The notes under the pieces: model-generated
Told to the model about the DNA's origin: nothing
Databases searched by the model: none
What the model saw: only the letters and a program-made list of their open reading frames with translations
Translations under genes and position numbers: made by a program
Part shown: positions 53,883-63,786 of the stretch, piece after piece
Numbering within the stretch: the first letter of the stretch is position 1
Layout of the letters: each line of letters begins with the position of its first letter
NCBI GenBank assembly: GCA_035537875.1
Contig: DATLLJ010000037.1
Span: 148,763-212,762, forward strand
DNA: 64,000 nt
Reading direction: 5' to 3'
Source: DATLLJ01 sp035537875
Lineage (GTDB): Bacteria > Acidobacteriota > Vicinamibacteria > Vicinamibacterales > CAVVIG01

Positions 53883-55601
53883 ATGGCCGAGCAGCAGGCG
53901 GAGACGACGGCTGGCGCGCCCGTCGATTTCATCCGCACCATTGTCGAGGAAGACCTTGCCGCCGGAAGGCACGGCGGCCGCGTCGCCACGCGCTTTCCTC
54001 CTGAGCCCAACGGCTACCTTCACATCGGGCACGCGAAGTCCATCTGCCTGAACTTCGGCGTCGCCGAAGAACGCAACGGCACCTGCAATCTAAGGTTCGA
54101 CGACACCAATCCGACCAAGGAGGATGTGGAGTACGTCGAGGCCATCAAAGCGGACGTGGCGTGGCTCGGGTTCACGTGGACCGAGCTCCGGTTTGCGTCC
54201 GACTACTTCGAGCAGCTTTACGAGTTCGCCGCGCAGCTGATCCGCCAGAACCAGGCGTACGTGGACAGCCTGGGCGCGGACCAGATCCGGGAATACCGCG
54301 GAACGCTGACCGAGCCGGGTCGAAACAGTCCCTATCGGGATCGTCCGGTGGATGAGAACCTGGACCTTTTCTCGCGCATGCGGTCAGGGGAGTTCCCTGA
54401 CGGCGAGCACGTCCTTCGCGCGAAGATCGATATGGCGTCGCCGAACCTCAACATGCGCGACCCGACGCTGTATCGGATTCGACACGCCCATCACCATCGG
54501 ACGGGTGATACGTGGTGCATCTACCCGATGTACGATTTCGCCCATCCGCTGTCCGACGCGATCGAGCACATTACCCACTCGCTGTGCACGTTGGAGTTCG
54601 AGGATCACCGACCGCTGTACGACTGGCTGGTTGCCAACCTCATTCCCGCCGGTCCGGCCGAGCGCCCGCAGCAGATTGAATTCGCGCGCCTCAACCTGAA
54701 CTACACGGTCATGAGCAAGCGCAAACTGCTGCAGCTCGTTCAGCAGGGGCACGTGTCGGGCTGGGACGATCCCCGCATGCCCACGATCTCCGGATTCCGG
54801 CGCCGGGGATACACGCCGGAATCGATCCGAAATTTCTGCGCCCGCATCGGGGTGGCGAAAAAGGAGAACGTGATCGACGTCGCACAGCTCGAACACAGCG
54901 TGCGAGAAGATCTCAATCGCCGCGTTCAGCGAGTCATGGCGGTGCTTCGGCCGATCAAAGTGGTTCTGACCAACTATCCCGAGAGCCAGGTCGAGGAGAT
55001 CGACGTCATCAACAACCCGGAAGACGAGTCGGCCGGTACCCGAAAGGTGCCCTTCTCACGCGTGCTGTACATCGAAAAAGACGACTTCATGGAGAATCCG
55101 CCGAAGAAGTTCTTCCGGCTCTCCCCAGGCAGCGAAGTCCGTCTGCGATGCGCGTACTTCATCCGCTGTGACGAAGTGGTCAGGGATGAACAGGGAGAAA
55201 TTGTCGAGCTCCGCTGCACCTACGATCCGGCCACGCGAGGCGGCGATTCACCGGACGGGCGCCGCGTAAAGGCCACGCTCCACTGGGTCTCTGCTCAGCA
55301 CGCGGTGCCCGCGACCGTCCGGCTCTACGATCGGCTGTTTTCGGTTGAAGATCCTGAGCGCGCGGAGGCAGGCCGATCGTTCATCGACCATTTGAACCCC
55401 GGCTCGCTCGAAATTCTCACCGGTTGTCCCGTCGAGCCCGGCCTGGCAACTCTAGGCCCAGGGGCGCAGGTTCAATTCGAGCGTCTCGGGTATTTCGCGC
55501 TCGACACCGTTGACAGCCGACCGGGCGCGCTTGTCTTCAACCGGACCGTTTCTTTGCGCGACAGCTGGGCAAGAATCTCGGGCAAACACACGGCACGCTG
55601 A
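53883..55601 (+). CDS. glnS: Glutaminyl-tRNA synthetase
   Basis: Class I synthetase that charges tRNA-Gln. Of 572 residues, the HIGH-type motif is in PNGYLHIGHAKSICLNFG and the KMSKS-type loop is VMSKRKL. The GlnRS-specific tails of the C-terminal beta barrels are visible as VDVDVINNPEDES-like text (VEEIDVINNPEDES) and DDFMENPPKKFFRLSPG. RFPPEPNGYLH excludes GluRS. The start ATG is 91 bases from the divergent sseA. Confidence 0.97.
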   Translation: MAEQQAETTAGAPVDFIRTIVEEDLAAGRHGGRVATRFPPEPNGYLHIGHAKSICLNFGVAEERNGTCNLRFDDTNPTKEDVEYVEAIKADVAWLGFTWTELRFASDYFEQLYEFAAQLIRQNQAYVDSLGADQIREYRGTLTEPGRNSPYRDRPVDENLDLFSRMRSGEFPDGEHVLRAKIDMASPNLNMRDPTLYRIRHAHHHRTGDTWCIYPMYDFAHPLSDAIEHITHSLCTLEFEDHRPLYDWLVANLIPAGPAERPQQIEFARLNLNYTVMSKRKLLQLVQQGHVSGWDDPRMPTISGFRRRGYTPESIRNFCARIGVAKKENVIDVAQLEHSVREDLNRRVQRVMAVLRPIKVVLTNYPESQVEEIDVINNPEDESAGTRKVPFSRVLYIEKDDFMENPPKKFFRLSPGSEVRLRCAYFIRCDEVVRDEQGEIVELRCTYDPATRGGDSPDGRRVKATLHWVSAQHAVPATVRLYDRLFSVEDPERAEAGRSFIDHLNPGSLEILTGCPVEPGLATLGPGAQVQFERLGYFALDTVDSRPGALVFNRTVSLRDSWARISGKHTAR

Positions 55602-55725
55602 GGGACGGCACGGCCTGCGTTCAGACGACCAGCGCGCCTGAGCGCGGGCTCGGTACCGGGTTCGCGGCAACCGTGTAGGCACCACCAACATCACGACCGT
55701 AGCCAACTCATCCGATCGATGTACA

Positions 55726-56340
55726 ATGCGTTCCCCAAAGGCCGTGGAGTACCACATCACGCAGTACGATCTCGAGCAGGGTGCGCTCGAAATTCAGTAC
55801 ATCGAGGAATTCTTCGGAGAGTTTTCACGCAGAAAAACGGCCGCTGAAATCGTCCGACGCCTCAACGGGCGTGCTCATCTCATTCTGCTCGCCAACGCAC
55901 CGCTGCCAGACGATCCCGGAACCGTTGTCCCCGTCTCGTTCAAAGTTGCGCACGAAATCCGGGTGCCGGAAACCGAGCCCAAGCTCGGCGATTTGGTGAA
56001 CCGACTGCGACAGGAGGTCACGTTCGCCGGTCGCCGGGTGCTCTACAGCTGGATCGGCGGCACGCGTCGAGACTGGCGCGGACAGGGATTTTTTCGCGCT
56101 CTGACGGAACAGCAGGAGCTCTGGGCGATTGAGCAGGGCTTCGACGAGATCGTCGTGAAGACGAAGAACAAGCTGTACGACATGCGCGGCACGCTCGATC
56201 ACCTCCGATTCCAGGTGGTGAAATACGAGCGGAACGACGGTGACAACGCGGAATCGAAGGTCTATCTGAGCAAGAAACTGGCCGCCGAGACGATCCGCAC
56301 ACACCGCAGCTCCAGGACCGTCGTACAGATCCCGACCTGA
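55726..56340 (+). CDS. GNAT-like acetyltransferase-fold protein
   Basis: A 204-residue protein. The C-terminal half has the acetyl-CoA loop RDWRGQGFFRALTEQQELWA followed by FDEIVVKTKNK, the GNAT core pattern. The N-terminal half (LEIQYIEEFFGEFSRRKTAAEIV) is not typical. The function is unknown. It stands between glnS and prfC with about 120 and 50 bases of separation. Confidence 0.7.
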   Translation: MRSPKAVEYHITQYDLEQGALEIQYIEEFFGEFSRRKTAAEIVRRLNGRAHLILLANAPLPDDPGTVVPVSFKVAHEIRVPETEPKLGDLVNRLRQEVTFAGRRVLYSWIGGTRRDWRGQGFFRALTEQQELWAIEQGFDEIVVKTKNKLYDMRGTLDHLRFQVVKYERNDGDNAESKVYLSKKLAAETIRTHRSSRTVVQIPT

Positions 56341-56392
56341 CGGATCCCTGGGATTTCACGATTTGGCACAGGCGACCGAGTAAAGTAGAAGA

Positions 56393-58081
56393 GTGAGCCT
56401 CGCTTCGGAGCTTGTTCCGCCGGAAGTTCAGAACCTCGCAGCCCGGCCCGCGTTCGCCGAGCTCGAGAGGGAAGTGTCGCGGCGGCGCACCTTCGCGATT
56501 ATTTCCCACCCGGACGCTGGCAAGACGACGCTGACCGAGAAGCTGCTGCTCTATGCGGGCGCGATTGAGCTTGCCGGCGCTGTCCGAGGACGCAACGCCA
56601 GGCGCCACGCCACCTCGGACTGGATGGAGCTCGAACAGAAGCGCGGCATTTCGATCACTTCCGCGGCGCTCGAGTTCGAGCTTCAGGGACGCCGGATGTC
56701 GTTGCTCGACACGCCTGGTCACAACGACTTCAGTGAGGATACGTACCGTGCGCTCATTGCCGCTGACAGCGTCGTGATGGTGATCGACGCGGCCAATGGC
56801 GTCGAAGACCAGACACGAAAGCTGTTCGAGGTGTGCCGGCGCCACCGGCTGCCGATTCTCACGTTCGTCAACAAGCTCGACCGCCCGTCACGCGATCCGC
56901 TGGAGCTGCTGGACGATGTCGAGCGCACGCTGGGGATTGCCGCCGCACCCGTGAATTGGCCGGCAGGCAGCGCGGAACGGCTTCGTGGCGTGTACGACAT
57001 CCAGCGCCGGATGCTGTATCGATACGAACGCGAGGCGCAAGGGCAGTATCGGGCTCCGGTCGACATCTCGACCCTGGACGATCCGGAAGCGCGGGAGGCG
57101 ATTGGCTCGGACGTCTACGCACATTTCCGCGAGTCGCTGGACGTCATCCGCGAGGCGGGCGCGTCGTTCGACGTGAAGGACTACCTCGCGGGGCATCAGA
57201 CGCCCGTCTTCTTCGGCAGCGCCTTGACCAACTTCGGCCTCGAGTCGTTCCTTCAGGCGCTCGTCGAGCTCGCGCCGCCGCCGCAGCCGCGCCAGAGCGA
57301 TTCGGGGATCGTGGACCCGACGGACGAGCGCTTTACCGGTTTTGTCTTCAAGATCCAGGCGAACATGGATCCGCGCCACCGGGATCGCGTCGCGTTCGTC
57401 CGCGTCTGCTCCGGCTGCTTCACGAAGGACATGGTGATGTCCAACAGCCGGCTGGGGAAGTCGCTCAGGGCGTCGCGTGCGTACCGGTTCTTCGGCCGCG
57501 ACCGCGAGACGATCAACGTCGCCTACGCGGGGGACATCATCGGTCTGGTCAACCCGGGACATTTCGCGATCGGCGACACGCTCCACAGCGGGGAACCGCT
57601 GCGGTTTCCCGATCTGCCCCGTTTTCCGGCAGAACATTTCGGGCGGATTCGCCTGCGGGACGCCCGCTACAAGCAGTTCGACGAGGGTGTCAGGCAGCTG
57701 GAAGAAGAGGGTCTGATGCAGGTGTTCTACGACGCATCAGGCCGGCGCGAGCCGATCGTCGGCGTGGTCGGCGCACTCCAGTACGACGTGATTGCCAGCC
57801 GCCTTCAGACCGAGTACGGCGTGACTGTTGAAGTCGAGCCGGCGGGGTACGCGGCGGCTCGATGGCTCGGGAACCCGGCGGGGCCGACGCCTTCGCCCGG
57901 AGGGCAGAGCATCGCGGCCGTTGACCGGCAGGAGCGGCGGGTGCTCCTCTTCGGATCGGAATGGGAGCTGGAGTACTTCCAGCGCCACCATCCCGATGTC
58001 CTCCTGCTGGACGAGTCGCCGCCGGCAAGGGGGAGACAGGACGCTACCTCAAAGCGGCGAGCCAGTTCAGCACCACGGTGA
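56393..58081 (+). CDS. prfC: Peptide chain release factor 3
   Basis: GTPase that recycles RF1/RF2 after termination. The G1 loop SHPDAGKTTLTEK, the G3 motif DTPGHNDFSEDTYR (Ser-Glu-Asp-Thr-Tyr separates RF3 from EF-G) and NKLDR are intact, and GSALTNFGLESFL is the G5 region. The 562 residues end in a charged tail (QDATSKRRASSAPR). Start is a GTG. The last 38 bases overlap the end of the convergent kinase gene. Confidence 0.95.
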   Translation: MSLASELVPPEVQNLAARPAFAELEREVSRRRTFAIISHPDAGKTTLTEKLLLYAGAIELAGAVRGRNARRHATSDWMELEQKRGISITSAALEFELQGRRMSLLDTPGHNDFSEDTYRALIAADSVVMVIDAANGVEDQTRKLFEVCRRHRLPILTFVNKLDRPSRDPLELLDDVERTLGIAAAPVNWPAGSAERLRGVYDIQRRMLYRYEREAQGQYRAPVDISTLDDPEAREAIGSDVYAHFRESLDVIREAGASFDVKDYLAGHQTPVFFGSALTNFGLESFLQALVELAPPPQPRQSDSGIVDPTDERFTGFVFKIQANMDPRHRDRVAFVRVCSGCFTKDMVMSNSRLGKSLRASRAYRFFGRDRETINVAYAGDIIGLVNPGHFAIGDTLHSGEPLRFPDLPRFPAEHFGRIRLRDARYKQFDEGVRQLEEEGLMQVFYDASGRREPIVGVVGALQYDVIASRLQTEYGVTVEVEPAGYAAARWLGNPAGPTPSPGGQSIAAVDRQERRVLLFGSEWELEYFQRHHPDVLLLDESPPARGRQDATSKRRASSAPR

Positions 58082-60700
58082 ACTCCTCGCGGCCCGACTC
58101 CGCCACTGGCATGGCGAACAGAAACCTCTGCCCGTCACCGGTGGCGTCCGCGAGCGTTCCCGGGAACGCCGCACCTCGCAAGAAGACTGCCGGCACCTGA
58201 AAAAGCAGATTGGGGGGACCGGCCTGGAAAGCGGGACCTGCGGCGACGGCCACCGACATCACTCTGGCGTCCGTCGTCAGGTAATAGAGTTCCCTGCTGT
58301 CGTCGCGCCAGCGCGGCATTCCCAGGCTGCCCCGGGACACCATCCACTTACCCGCAGTTGCCGTGGTTGCGCCGTCCTCGGCCGGACTGAAGGGCTGGAC
58401 GTACACTTCGTTCGTGCCGGATTCGTTCGAGCGGTACGCCGCCCAGCGGCCGTCTGGTGAGATGCGGCCACCCGTTTCCGCGAACGGCGCGCGGTTCCAC
58501 GGAATCGGCTTCCGCTCGCCGTTCGCCGGCCGCAACCACAAGTCGTTCCCTGTCCGCGGGTCACCGATCCCGAAAATCAGGAAGCGGCCGTCGCGGGACC
58601 ATTGGTTCACGGCCAATCCCTCCCCCTTGAACAGCAGCTCGTCGCTCCCCGCGCCGTTGGTGGCCTTCAGATACAGACCCGGGGCGCCGTCTCGATTGGA
58701 CAGGAAGATGATCTTGCTGGCATCCGGCGACCACGCCGCCGACCGGGTGCCGGTCGCGCGATCGAAGGTCAGCCGCGTGCTCGCTCCGTTTGTGAGGTCC
58801 ATCAGCCATAAATCGGCGTTGCCGCTTTGCGGCTCGATCCGGGAAACCACGGCTCGTTTTGCATCCGGGGACATCGCCAGGAAGTTGTAGCGGCCAGGCT
58901 CGCCAACCGTGCCCAGCACTTTGCCTTGTCGGTCGAACCATGTGAGCTGAAGTTCCTGAGCCGGGCCGGTCCGGTAGATCAGATGGCCACTGGCCGATGC
59001 GGAAACGAGAGCGAATGAGCCGGCGGCCCCCACCTGATCGACGACTTGCACCGGGTCGCCGACCAGTTCCAGCCGCTCGGGATCAAAGGCCTGCGAAAGC
59101 AGCGAACCTTGCCGCACGAACAGCACGTGTCCGCTGCTCCCGTCCGAGGATGGCACGTAGTTGACGCCGAAGCCGGTTGGCAAGAGCGGGTTCGTGGCCT
59201 GCTCCTCCGGTTTCGCGTCGAGTGAACCGACGTAGATGCTTCCGACACCTGGAGCCGTCCCCCGCACGTAGAGAAAATGCCTCCCGTCCGGCAGAAACAC
59301 CGGATACGTGTGAGCACTCTCTCCGCTACCCAGAACGGTCACGGGGGAGACATTCCCGCCGGCGGCGGGAATGCGCATCACCCCGTTGGTCGAACCCATG
59401 ATGATGACGCCGTCCTGGTTCCAACTACCACCCACGGCGGCCGCCGGCAGGTCGCCAATGGCTTGGGGCGGCCCACCGCCGATGTCGATCTTTCGCAGCT
59501 TTCCAGCGGCGTCGAATGCAATGAACCGGCTATCGGGCGACCAGAAGATGGGGCGGGCCGTGTTTGCGAGTTCGCTGTCCGGCAGGGGGTGCGAGTCGAG
59601 TGAGTCCAACGAGTGAACCCAGATGCGCAAGCCCAAGCTCCCGGTATCAAACCCCAAGAAAGCGAGGTGGCGGCCGTCCGGGGAGATGGCAAATGGGGCA
59701 CTGTTCACCACGCTCACCTGCTCCGGCACCGCTACCTGGAAGCGCACGATCTGGAGTGCGGGCGGCCGCTCACTCCAATGGGTGTAGGCAAGCGCACCGG
59801 CGGCGAGCAGGAAGAAAGCGGCGGCGCCGGGCCACAGCCAGCCGATCGTCCGAGGCGCCTCCGACGCTGCCTGCGGCGCGTCGTCCAGCAGAAGGCTCCA
59901 GTCAGCAATGTCGTGCAGACGCTCGGCAGGATTCTTCTTCAGGCAACTTCGCAGGAGCCGCCGCACCTTGACCGGGACCGAATCCCAGGCCGCTTGAGGA
60001 CGGAGGCGATTGTCTCCGACACGGTCTCACCGTCGAAAAGTCGGCGCCCAGTCAGCATCTCGTGCAGCACAACGCCGAAAGCCCAGATGTCGGCGCGCCT
60101 GTCCACCAGCTTGCCTTTTGCCTGCTCGGGGCTCATGTAGGCCGCGGTCCCAAGGATGACGCCGCCGCCCGTATGCACAGGGCTCATCACTGTCGGGGAA
60201 TGCGACATCGCGACGGCCTGGTCGTCGGAAGCCATCATCTTTGCCAATCCGAAATCCAGGACCTTCACGCGCCCTTCCGGCGTGAATTGAATATTGGCCG
60301 GCTTCAGATCCCGGTGCAGGATGTCTTTCGCGTGAGCGGCTTGGAGCGCCTCGGCCACCTGCCGGCACACCTCCAGCGCTTCGTCCAGGGTGAACGGGCC
60401 ACGCTTCAAACGGTCGGCCAGCGTCTCTCCCGGAACCAGCTCCATCACGAGGAACTTCCGCCCCTGAGACTCTTCTACGCCGTAGATTGCCGCGATGTTG
60501 GGATGATTGAGTGAGGCCAGCACGCGTGCCTCGCGCTCGAACCGTGCTACTCGGTCGCTGTCGTGACTGAACGCTTCGGGAAGAAGCTTGATCGCCACGC
60601 TCCGGCCCAGTTTCGTATCGGTGGCTTGATACACCTCGCCCATGCCGCCCGTGCCCAGGTGGCTGGTGACCTCGTAATGTGCGAGCTTGGTTCCGATCAT
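58044..60700 (-). CDS. Ser/Thr protein kinase with TolB-like propeller, split by a 1-nt frameshift
   Basis: Membrane receptor-type kinase. The N-terminal part (ATG 60700) has a full Hanks kinase core: loop LGTGGMGEVY, VAIKLLPE, catalytic ILHRDLKPANI, DFGLAKM and AAYMSPEQAKGK. The frame then runs into a stop at 59939. The missing end of the kinase domain (VRRLLRSCLKKNPAERLHDI), a membrane helix (GWLWPGAAAFFLLAAGALAY) and a WD40/TolB-like propeller continue in the -1 frame from about 59990, where one base seems lost (AAGCGGCCTGGGAT). No slippery heptamer is visible. Corrected length is about 885 residues, usual for the acidobacterial family. Error or lesion. Confidence 0.85.
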
Positions 60701-60743
60701 GCTGCGACGATGATCCGAGGGCTGCCTCTACCAGATGTCACGC

Positions 60744-60771
60744 CAGCCGCCCCCTTTGGCGAGGGCGGCTG
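60744..60771 (-). other. Stem-loop between co-oriented genes
   Basis: CAGCCGCC (60744-60751) and GGCGGCTG (60764-60771) are perfect inverted repeats with a 12-base loop, between the stop of the secreted gene and the kinase start. No T-run follows, so it may be a weak terminator or a translation barrier. Confidence 0.35.
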
Positions 60772-60812
60772 TATCGTCACAGCGTCGGGAAGTCCTCGTA
60801 GCAGGTCCGCCG

Positions 60813-61598
60813 CTACTGGCCGACCAGGTGAGGGATGTCGTTGTTACCCTCGAGGCACTCGTATTCGGCCACGCGAGTCTCCGGCGGGCGCCGCATCGTC
60901 GTCCGGAACACAAACGGTCCGGTCAGCACCTTCGGGTCCTCGATTCTTGCCTCGTACGCGATCGTGTCGCCGCGGTGCGTGTACCGCTCTGTCACCTGAT
61001 ACGCATCGCTCGTGACGCGCATGTTCCCCGGCCCCCAGATCTGGCCGTTGAAGTTCTTCACCTCGACGACGAGCGTATCGCCTTCCCAGCGGCCATTCGC
61101 GTCGCCCATATACCCAGGCAGCGTTTCGCCCACCGGCTTGCGCCCGTCAATAGGGATGATGCGAAACGCGCGGAACGCTTCGTACAGGATCACGATCTGC
61201 TTGGGCGTCTGCACGATCTCGAACGGCATCGGCATGGTGAACGCGCGGGGCACCCCTGGCATGAAGCAGCGCACCGTTGGATCGTCCTTGGCGGTCAACC
61301 CCTTCACTTTTTCGGCGGCCCACGGTTGCAGTGAGGGTTGAGTCGGCAGTGCAGCGTACTCGCCGGAAGGTTTCGCGGCGGCGCCGCCACCACCCGGTGC
61401 GGCCGGTGCCGGAGCGGCGGGCGCTGCGGCGACCACGTTGGCCTGGGTGCCGCTCAGGCTGATGCCACCCGTCTGCCACACGCCGGAGAAATCGGGTTTC
61501 CCATCCGGCGTGCGGGGAACGGCCGTGGCGGGAGCCTGCGCAGACACGGTTCCCGACAACAGGAGCACCGCGATCGACAGGTGCAATCGCTTCAACAT
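60813..61598 (-). CDS. Secreted hypothetical protein with PDGKPDFSGVW motif
   Basis: About 261 residues. A signal peptide (KRLHLSIAVLLLSGTVSA) is followed by TPDGKPDFSGVW, a motif typical of a large family of exported acidobacterial proteins without known function. Then a low-complexity Ala/Pro/Gly stretch (AAPAAPAPAAPGGGG), and a conserved region with DPTVRCFMPGVPRAFTMPMP, GDANGRWEGDTLVVEVKNFN and RYTHRGDTIAYEARIEDP. I chose ATG 61598, since AGGAG sits 7 bases before it; ATG 61604 is only 1 base from it. The DUF6152 gene lies just upstream and the two are commonly paired. Confidence 0.75.
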   Translation of the reverse strand: MLKRLHLSIAVLLLSGTVSAQAPATAVPRTPDGKPDFSGVWQTGGISLSGTQANVVAAAPAAPAPAAPGGGGAAAKPSGEYAALPTQPSLQPWAAEKVKGLTAKDDPTVRCFMPGVPRAFTMPMPFEIVQTPKQIVILYEAFRAFRIIPIDGRKPVGETLPGYMGDANGRWEGDTLVVEVKNFNGQIWGPGNMRVTSDAYQVTERYTHRGDTIAYEARIEDPKVLTGPFVFRTTMRRPPETRVAEYECLEGNNDIPHLVGQ

Positions 61599-61617
61599 GT
61601 TCATGCTCCTCGAGTAA

Positions 61618-62004
61618 CTAGCGTTCTGGTCCCCAGTACAGTTTTTGTGAATCCGGCAACGTGATTTCTCGAGCGAGCAGGTGACTCGAGCCATCTCGCG
61701 CGACAGCGCCCTCGACACTCAGCGTGTCGCCTGTCTTGATCATGCTGGTCTTCCACCCGGTTCGAAGCAACGTATTCGGCGGAAACCCTTCAAGCGCCCA
61801 GTTCACGACCTTTCCGCTCGGGTCCTTCACGTCGAGATACAGGTAGCTATGAGGGTTGGTCCATTGAACCTTCGTGACCTGCCCTCGTATGACGATCCGC
61901 TTGTCCGCGTCGTACATCGCCGCGTTCGAGTGATGGGCGTCCATCGGCGCCGGGCCCAGGAATCCGCCCAGAAGCGCGCCTGCGGCGAGCAATTTCAGTC
62001 TCAC
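61618..62004 (-). CDS. DUF6152-family secreted protein
   Basis: A 128-residue exported protein: signal peptide, then AHHSNAAMYDADKRIVIRGQV, the DUF6152 start with two His, then QWTNPHSYLYLDVKDPSGKV, and FPPNTLLRTGWKTSMIKTGD. It has an OB-fold-like strand pattern and no known function. The GTG start has GGAGG 6 bases upstream. The next gene follows within about 20 bases. Confidence 0.85.
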   Translation of the reverse strand: MRLKLLAAGALLGGFLGPAPMDAHHSNAAMYDADKRIVIRGQVTKVQWTNPHSYLYLDVKDPSGKVVNWALEGFPPNTLLRTGWKTSMIKTGDTLSVEGAVARDGSSHLLAREITLPDSQKLYWGPER

Positions 62005-62091
62005 GATGCACCTCCAGTACCGATCCCTCGATAATTTGTGTGATGCTAGTTCCCGACTGCGTCGGTGTCAATTCATGACGTGTGAGGTCGC

Positions 62092-63786
62092 ATGACCACT
62101 CGGGCTGATTCTGCGCCAGCGAACCCGACGTTCCTATCGGTCCTGGCCCTGCTCACCGACCGGCGGGTGCTCGTCATGCTGGCGCTCGGATTTGCGTCCG
62201 GGCTGCCGTACCTGCTGATTTTCGACACGTTGTCAGCCTGGCTGCGCCAATCCGGCCTGTCGCTCGAGGTGATCGGCTTTTTCAGCCTGGTCACCATGAT
62301 CTATGGCTTCAAGTTCCTCTGGGCGCCGCTCATCGACCGGCTCCGGATACCCGGTCTCGGATCCTGGCTCGGGCATCGCCGCTCCTGGATGCTTGTATGT
62401 CAGGTCGCGATCATGCTGGGCCTCTTCCTCGTGGCGAGGACGGATCCCGCCGTGAACCTTGGGGCCATAGCCGTGCTGGCAGTTCTGGTCGGCTTCTCGT
62501 CCGCCACACAGGACATCGCGATGGACGCCTGGCGCATCGAGGCCGTTGAGACCTCGGGACAGGGCGCCATGGCCGCCGCGTATCAATGGGGGTACCGGGT
62601 AGCGGTCATCGCGGCCGGGGCGGCCCCCTTGCTTTTGGCCGAGTCCTACGGCTGGAACTTCTCCTATGCCGTGATGGCCGCGCTCATGCTCGTCGGCTCG
62701 CTCGCGGTGTTGACCGCGCCCCGCGAAGAACGCCACGCCATCCGCCCGCTGCACGCCGAAGGTATCCCGTCTGCTCCCACACGCGAGATGCTGGAGTGGG
62801 TGTTGCGCTTCGCCATCCTGATCGCAGCTGCGCTTCTTCTCGGTTCGGGGCTTGCCGCGAACGCTCGCGTGCTCGCGGGCGTTCTAAACGCACTGGGTGC
62901 ACCGGGGGCCGGCGACGCCGTCCTGTCGGCCTGGGCGTCAGCGGCTGGCCTCTGGTTCCAACTGCTGGCCGTGACGCTCGGCTTCGGGCTCGTTCTGCTG
63001 GCGGCGCTGCCGTTGCCGGGCGTCCGCACGCGACCGGGCGTCTACCTCTCCGCAGCGCTCGGGGATCCACTCCGCGATTTCATCGCGCGGTACGGCTCTG
63101 CCGCGATTCTGATTCTGGCGCTCATCTGCCTTTACCGGATCCCGGACTTCGTGCTGAACATCATGAACCCCTTCTATCTCGACCTCGGCTTCAGCCTGGT
63201 GGAGATTGCCGAGGTGCGAAAGATTTTCGGCGTTGCGATGACCATGGCCGGTGTGCTGGCCGCAGGCGTCGCGGTGGCGCGCTGGGGATTGATGCGGGCT
63301 CTCGTGGTTGGTGCGTTCGCGGGGCCGCTGAGCAATCTGATCTACATCTGGCTGGCCATGCGTGGCCACAATCTATTCGCGCTGTTCGTGTCCATCGGCA
63401 TCGAGAACGTCACGCAAGGCTTCGCGGGCACGTGTCTCATTGCCTACATGTCGAGCCTGACGTCCGCGGCGTTCACGGCCACGCAATACGCGCTTTTCTC
63501 GTCGCTCTATGCGATTCCCGGCAAGATCCTCGCTTCGCAATCGGGGCGCATCGTGGAAAGCGCGGCGAGCGCCGCCGATTCGGGCGGGTCGTTGTCCGGT
63601 CTCAGCGGCTGGTTCGCGTCACTTCCCCCGGAAAGCTTCGCTGCGGCTCTCGAGCGATCAGGAGTGAGCCCGGCCGCTCTTGGCACTGGTTACGCCGTGT
63701 TTTTCGCGTACTCGGCACTCACGGGGGTGTTCGCCATCGGTCTGGCATTCGCGGTTCAGCGGAGCCAGGGTCGCGAACAGCCATGA
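62092..63786 (+). CDS. AmpG-like muropeptide/MFS transporter
   Basis: A 564-residue permease with about 14 membrane helices. LGFASGLPYLLIFDTLSAWLR and LWAPLIDRLRIPGLGSWLGHRR are AmpG-type, as is SATQDIAMDAWRIEAV. AmpG brings anhydro-muropeptides from cell-wall turnover into the cell; here it is longer than the E. coli protein because of an extra helical segment (residues about 225-310). ATGA overlap with the next gene. A D-amino-acid enzyme downstream suits a role in wall-derived amino-acid recycling, though the substrate is inferred. Confidence 0.85.
   Translation: MTTRADSAPANPTFLSVLALLTDRRVLVMLALGFASGLPYLLIFDTLSAWLRQSGLSLEVIGFFSLVTMIYGFKFLWAPLIDRLRIPGLGSWLGHRRSWMLVCQVAIMLGLFLVARTDPAVNLGAIAVLAVLVGFSSATQDIAMDAWRIEAVETSGQGAMAAAYQWGYRVAVIAAGAAPLLLAESYGWNFSYAVMAALMLVGSLAVLTAPREERHAIRPLHAEGIPSAPTREMLEWVLRFAILIAAALLLGSGLAANARVLAGVLNALGAPGAGDAVLSAWASAAGLWFQLLAVTLGFGLVLLAALPLPGVRTRPGVYLSAALGDPLRDFIARYGSAAILILALICLYRIPDFVLNIMNPFYLDLGFSLVEIAEVRKIFGVAMTMAGVLAAGVAVARWGLMRALVVGAFAGPLSNLIYIWLAMRGHNLFALFVSIGIENVTQGFAGTCLIAYMSSLTSAAFTATQYALFSSLYAIPGKILASQSGRIVESAASAADSGGSLSGLSGWFASLPPESFAAALERSGVSPAALGTGYAVFFAYSALTGVFAIGLAFAVQRSQGREQP

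Noticed and set aside
55602..55725. Terminator or RNA gene after glnS
   Set aside because: Only a short CGCGC/GCGCG stem without T-run; no tRNA or known RNA fold recognised.
59980..60000. Programmed -1 frameshift in the kinase gene
   Set aside because: No slippery heptamer of the X-XXY-YYZ type and no evident downstream structure; a missing base is simpler.
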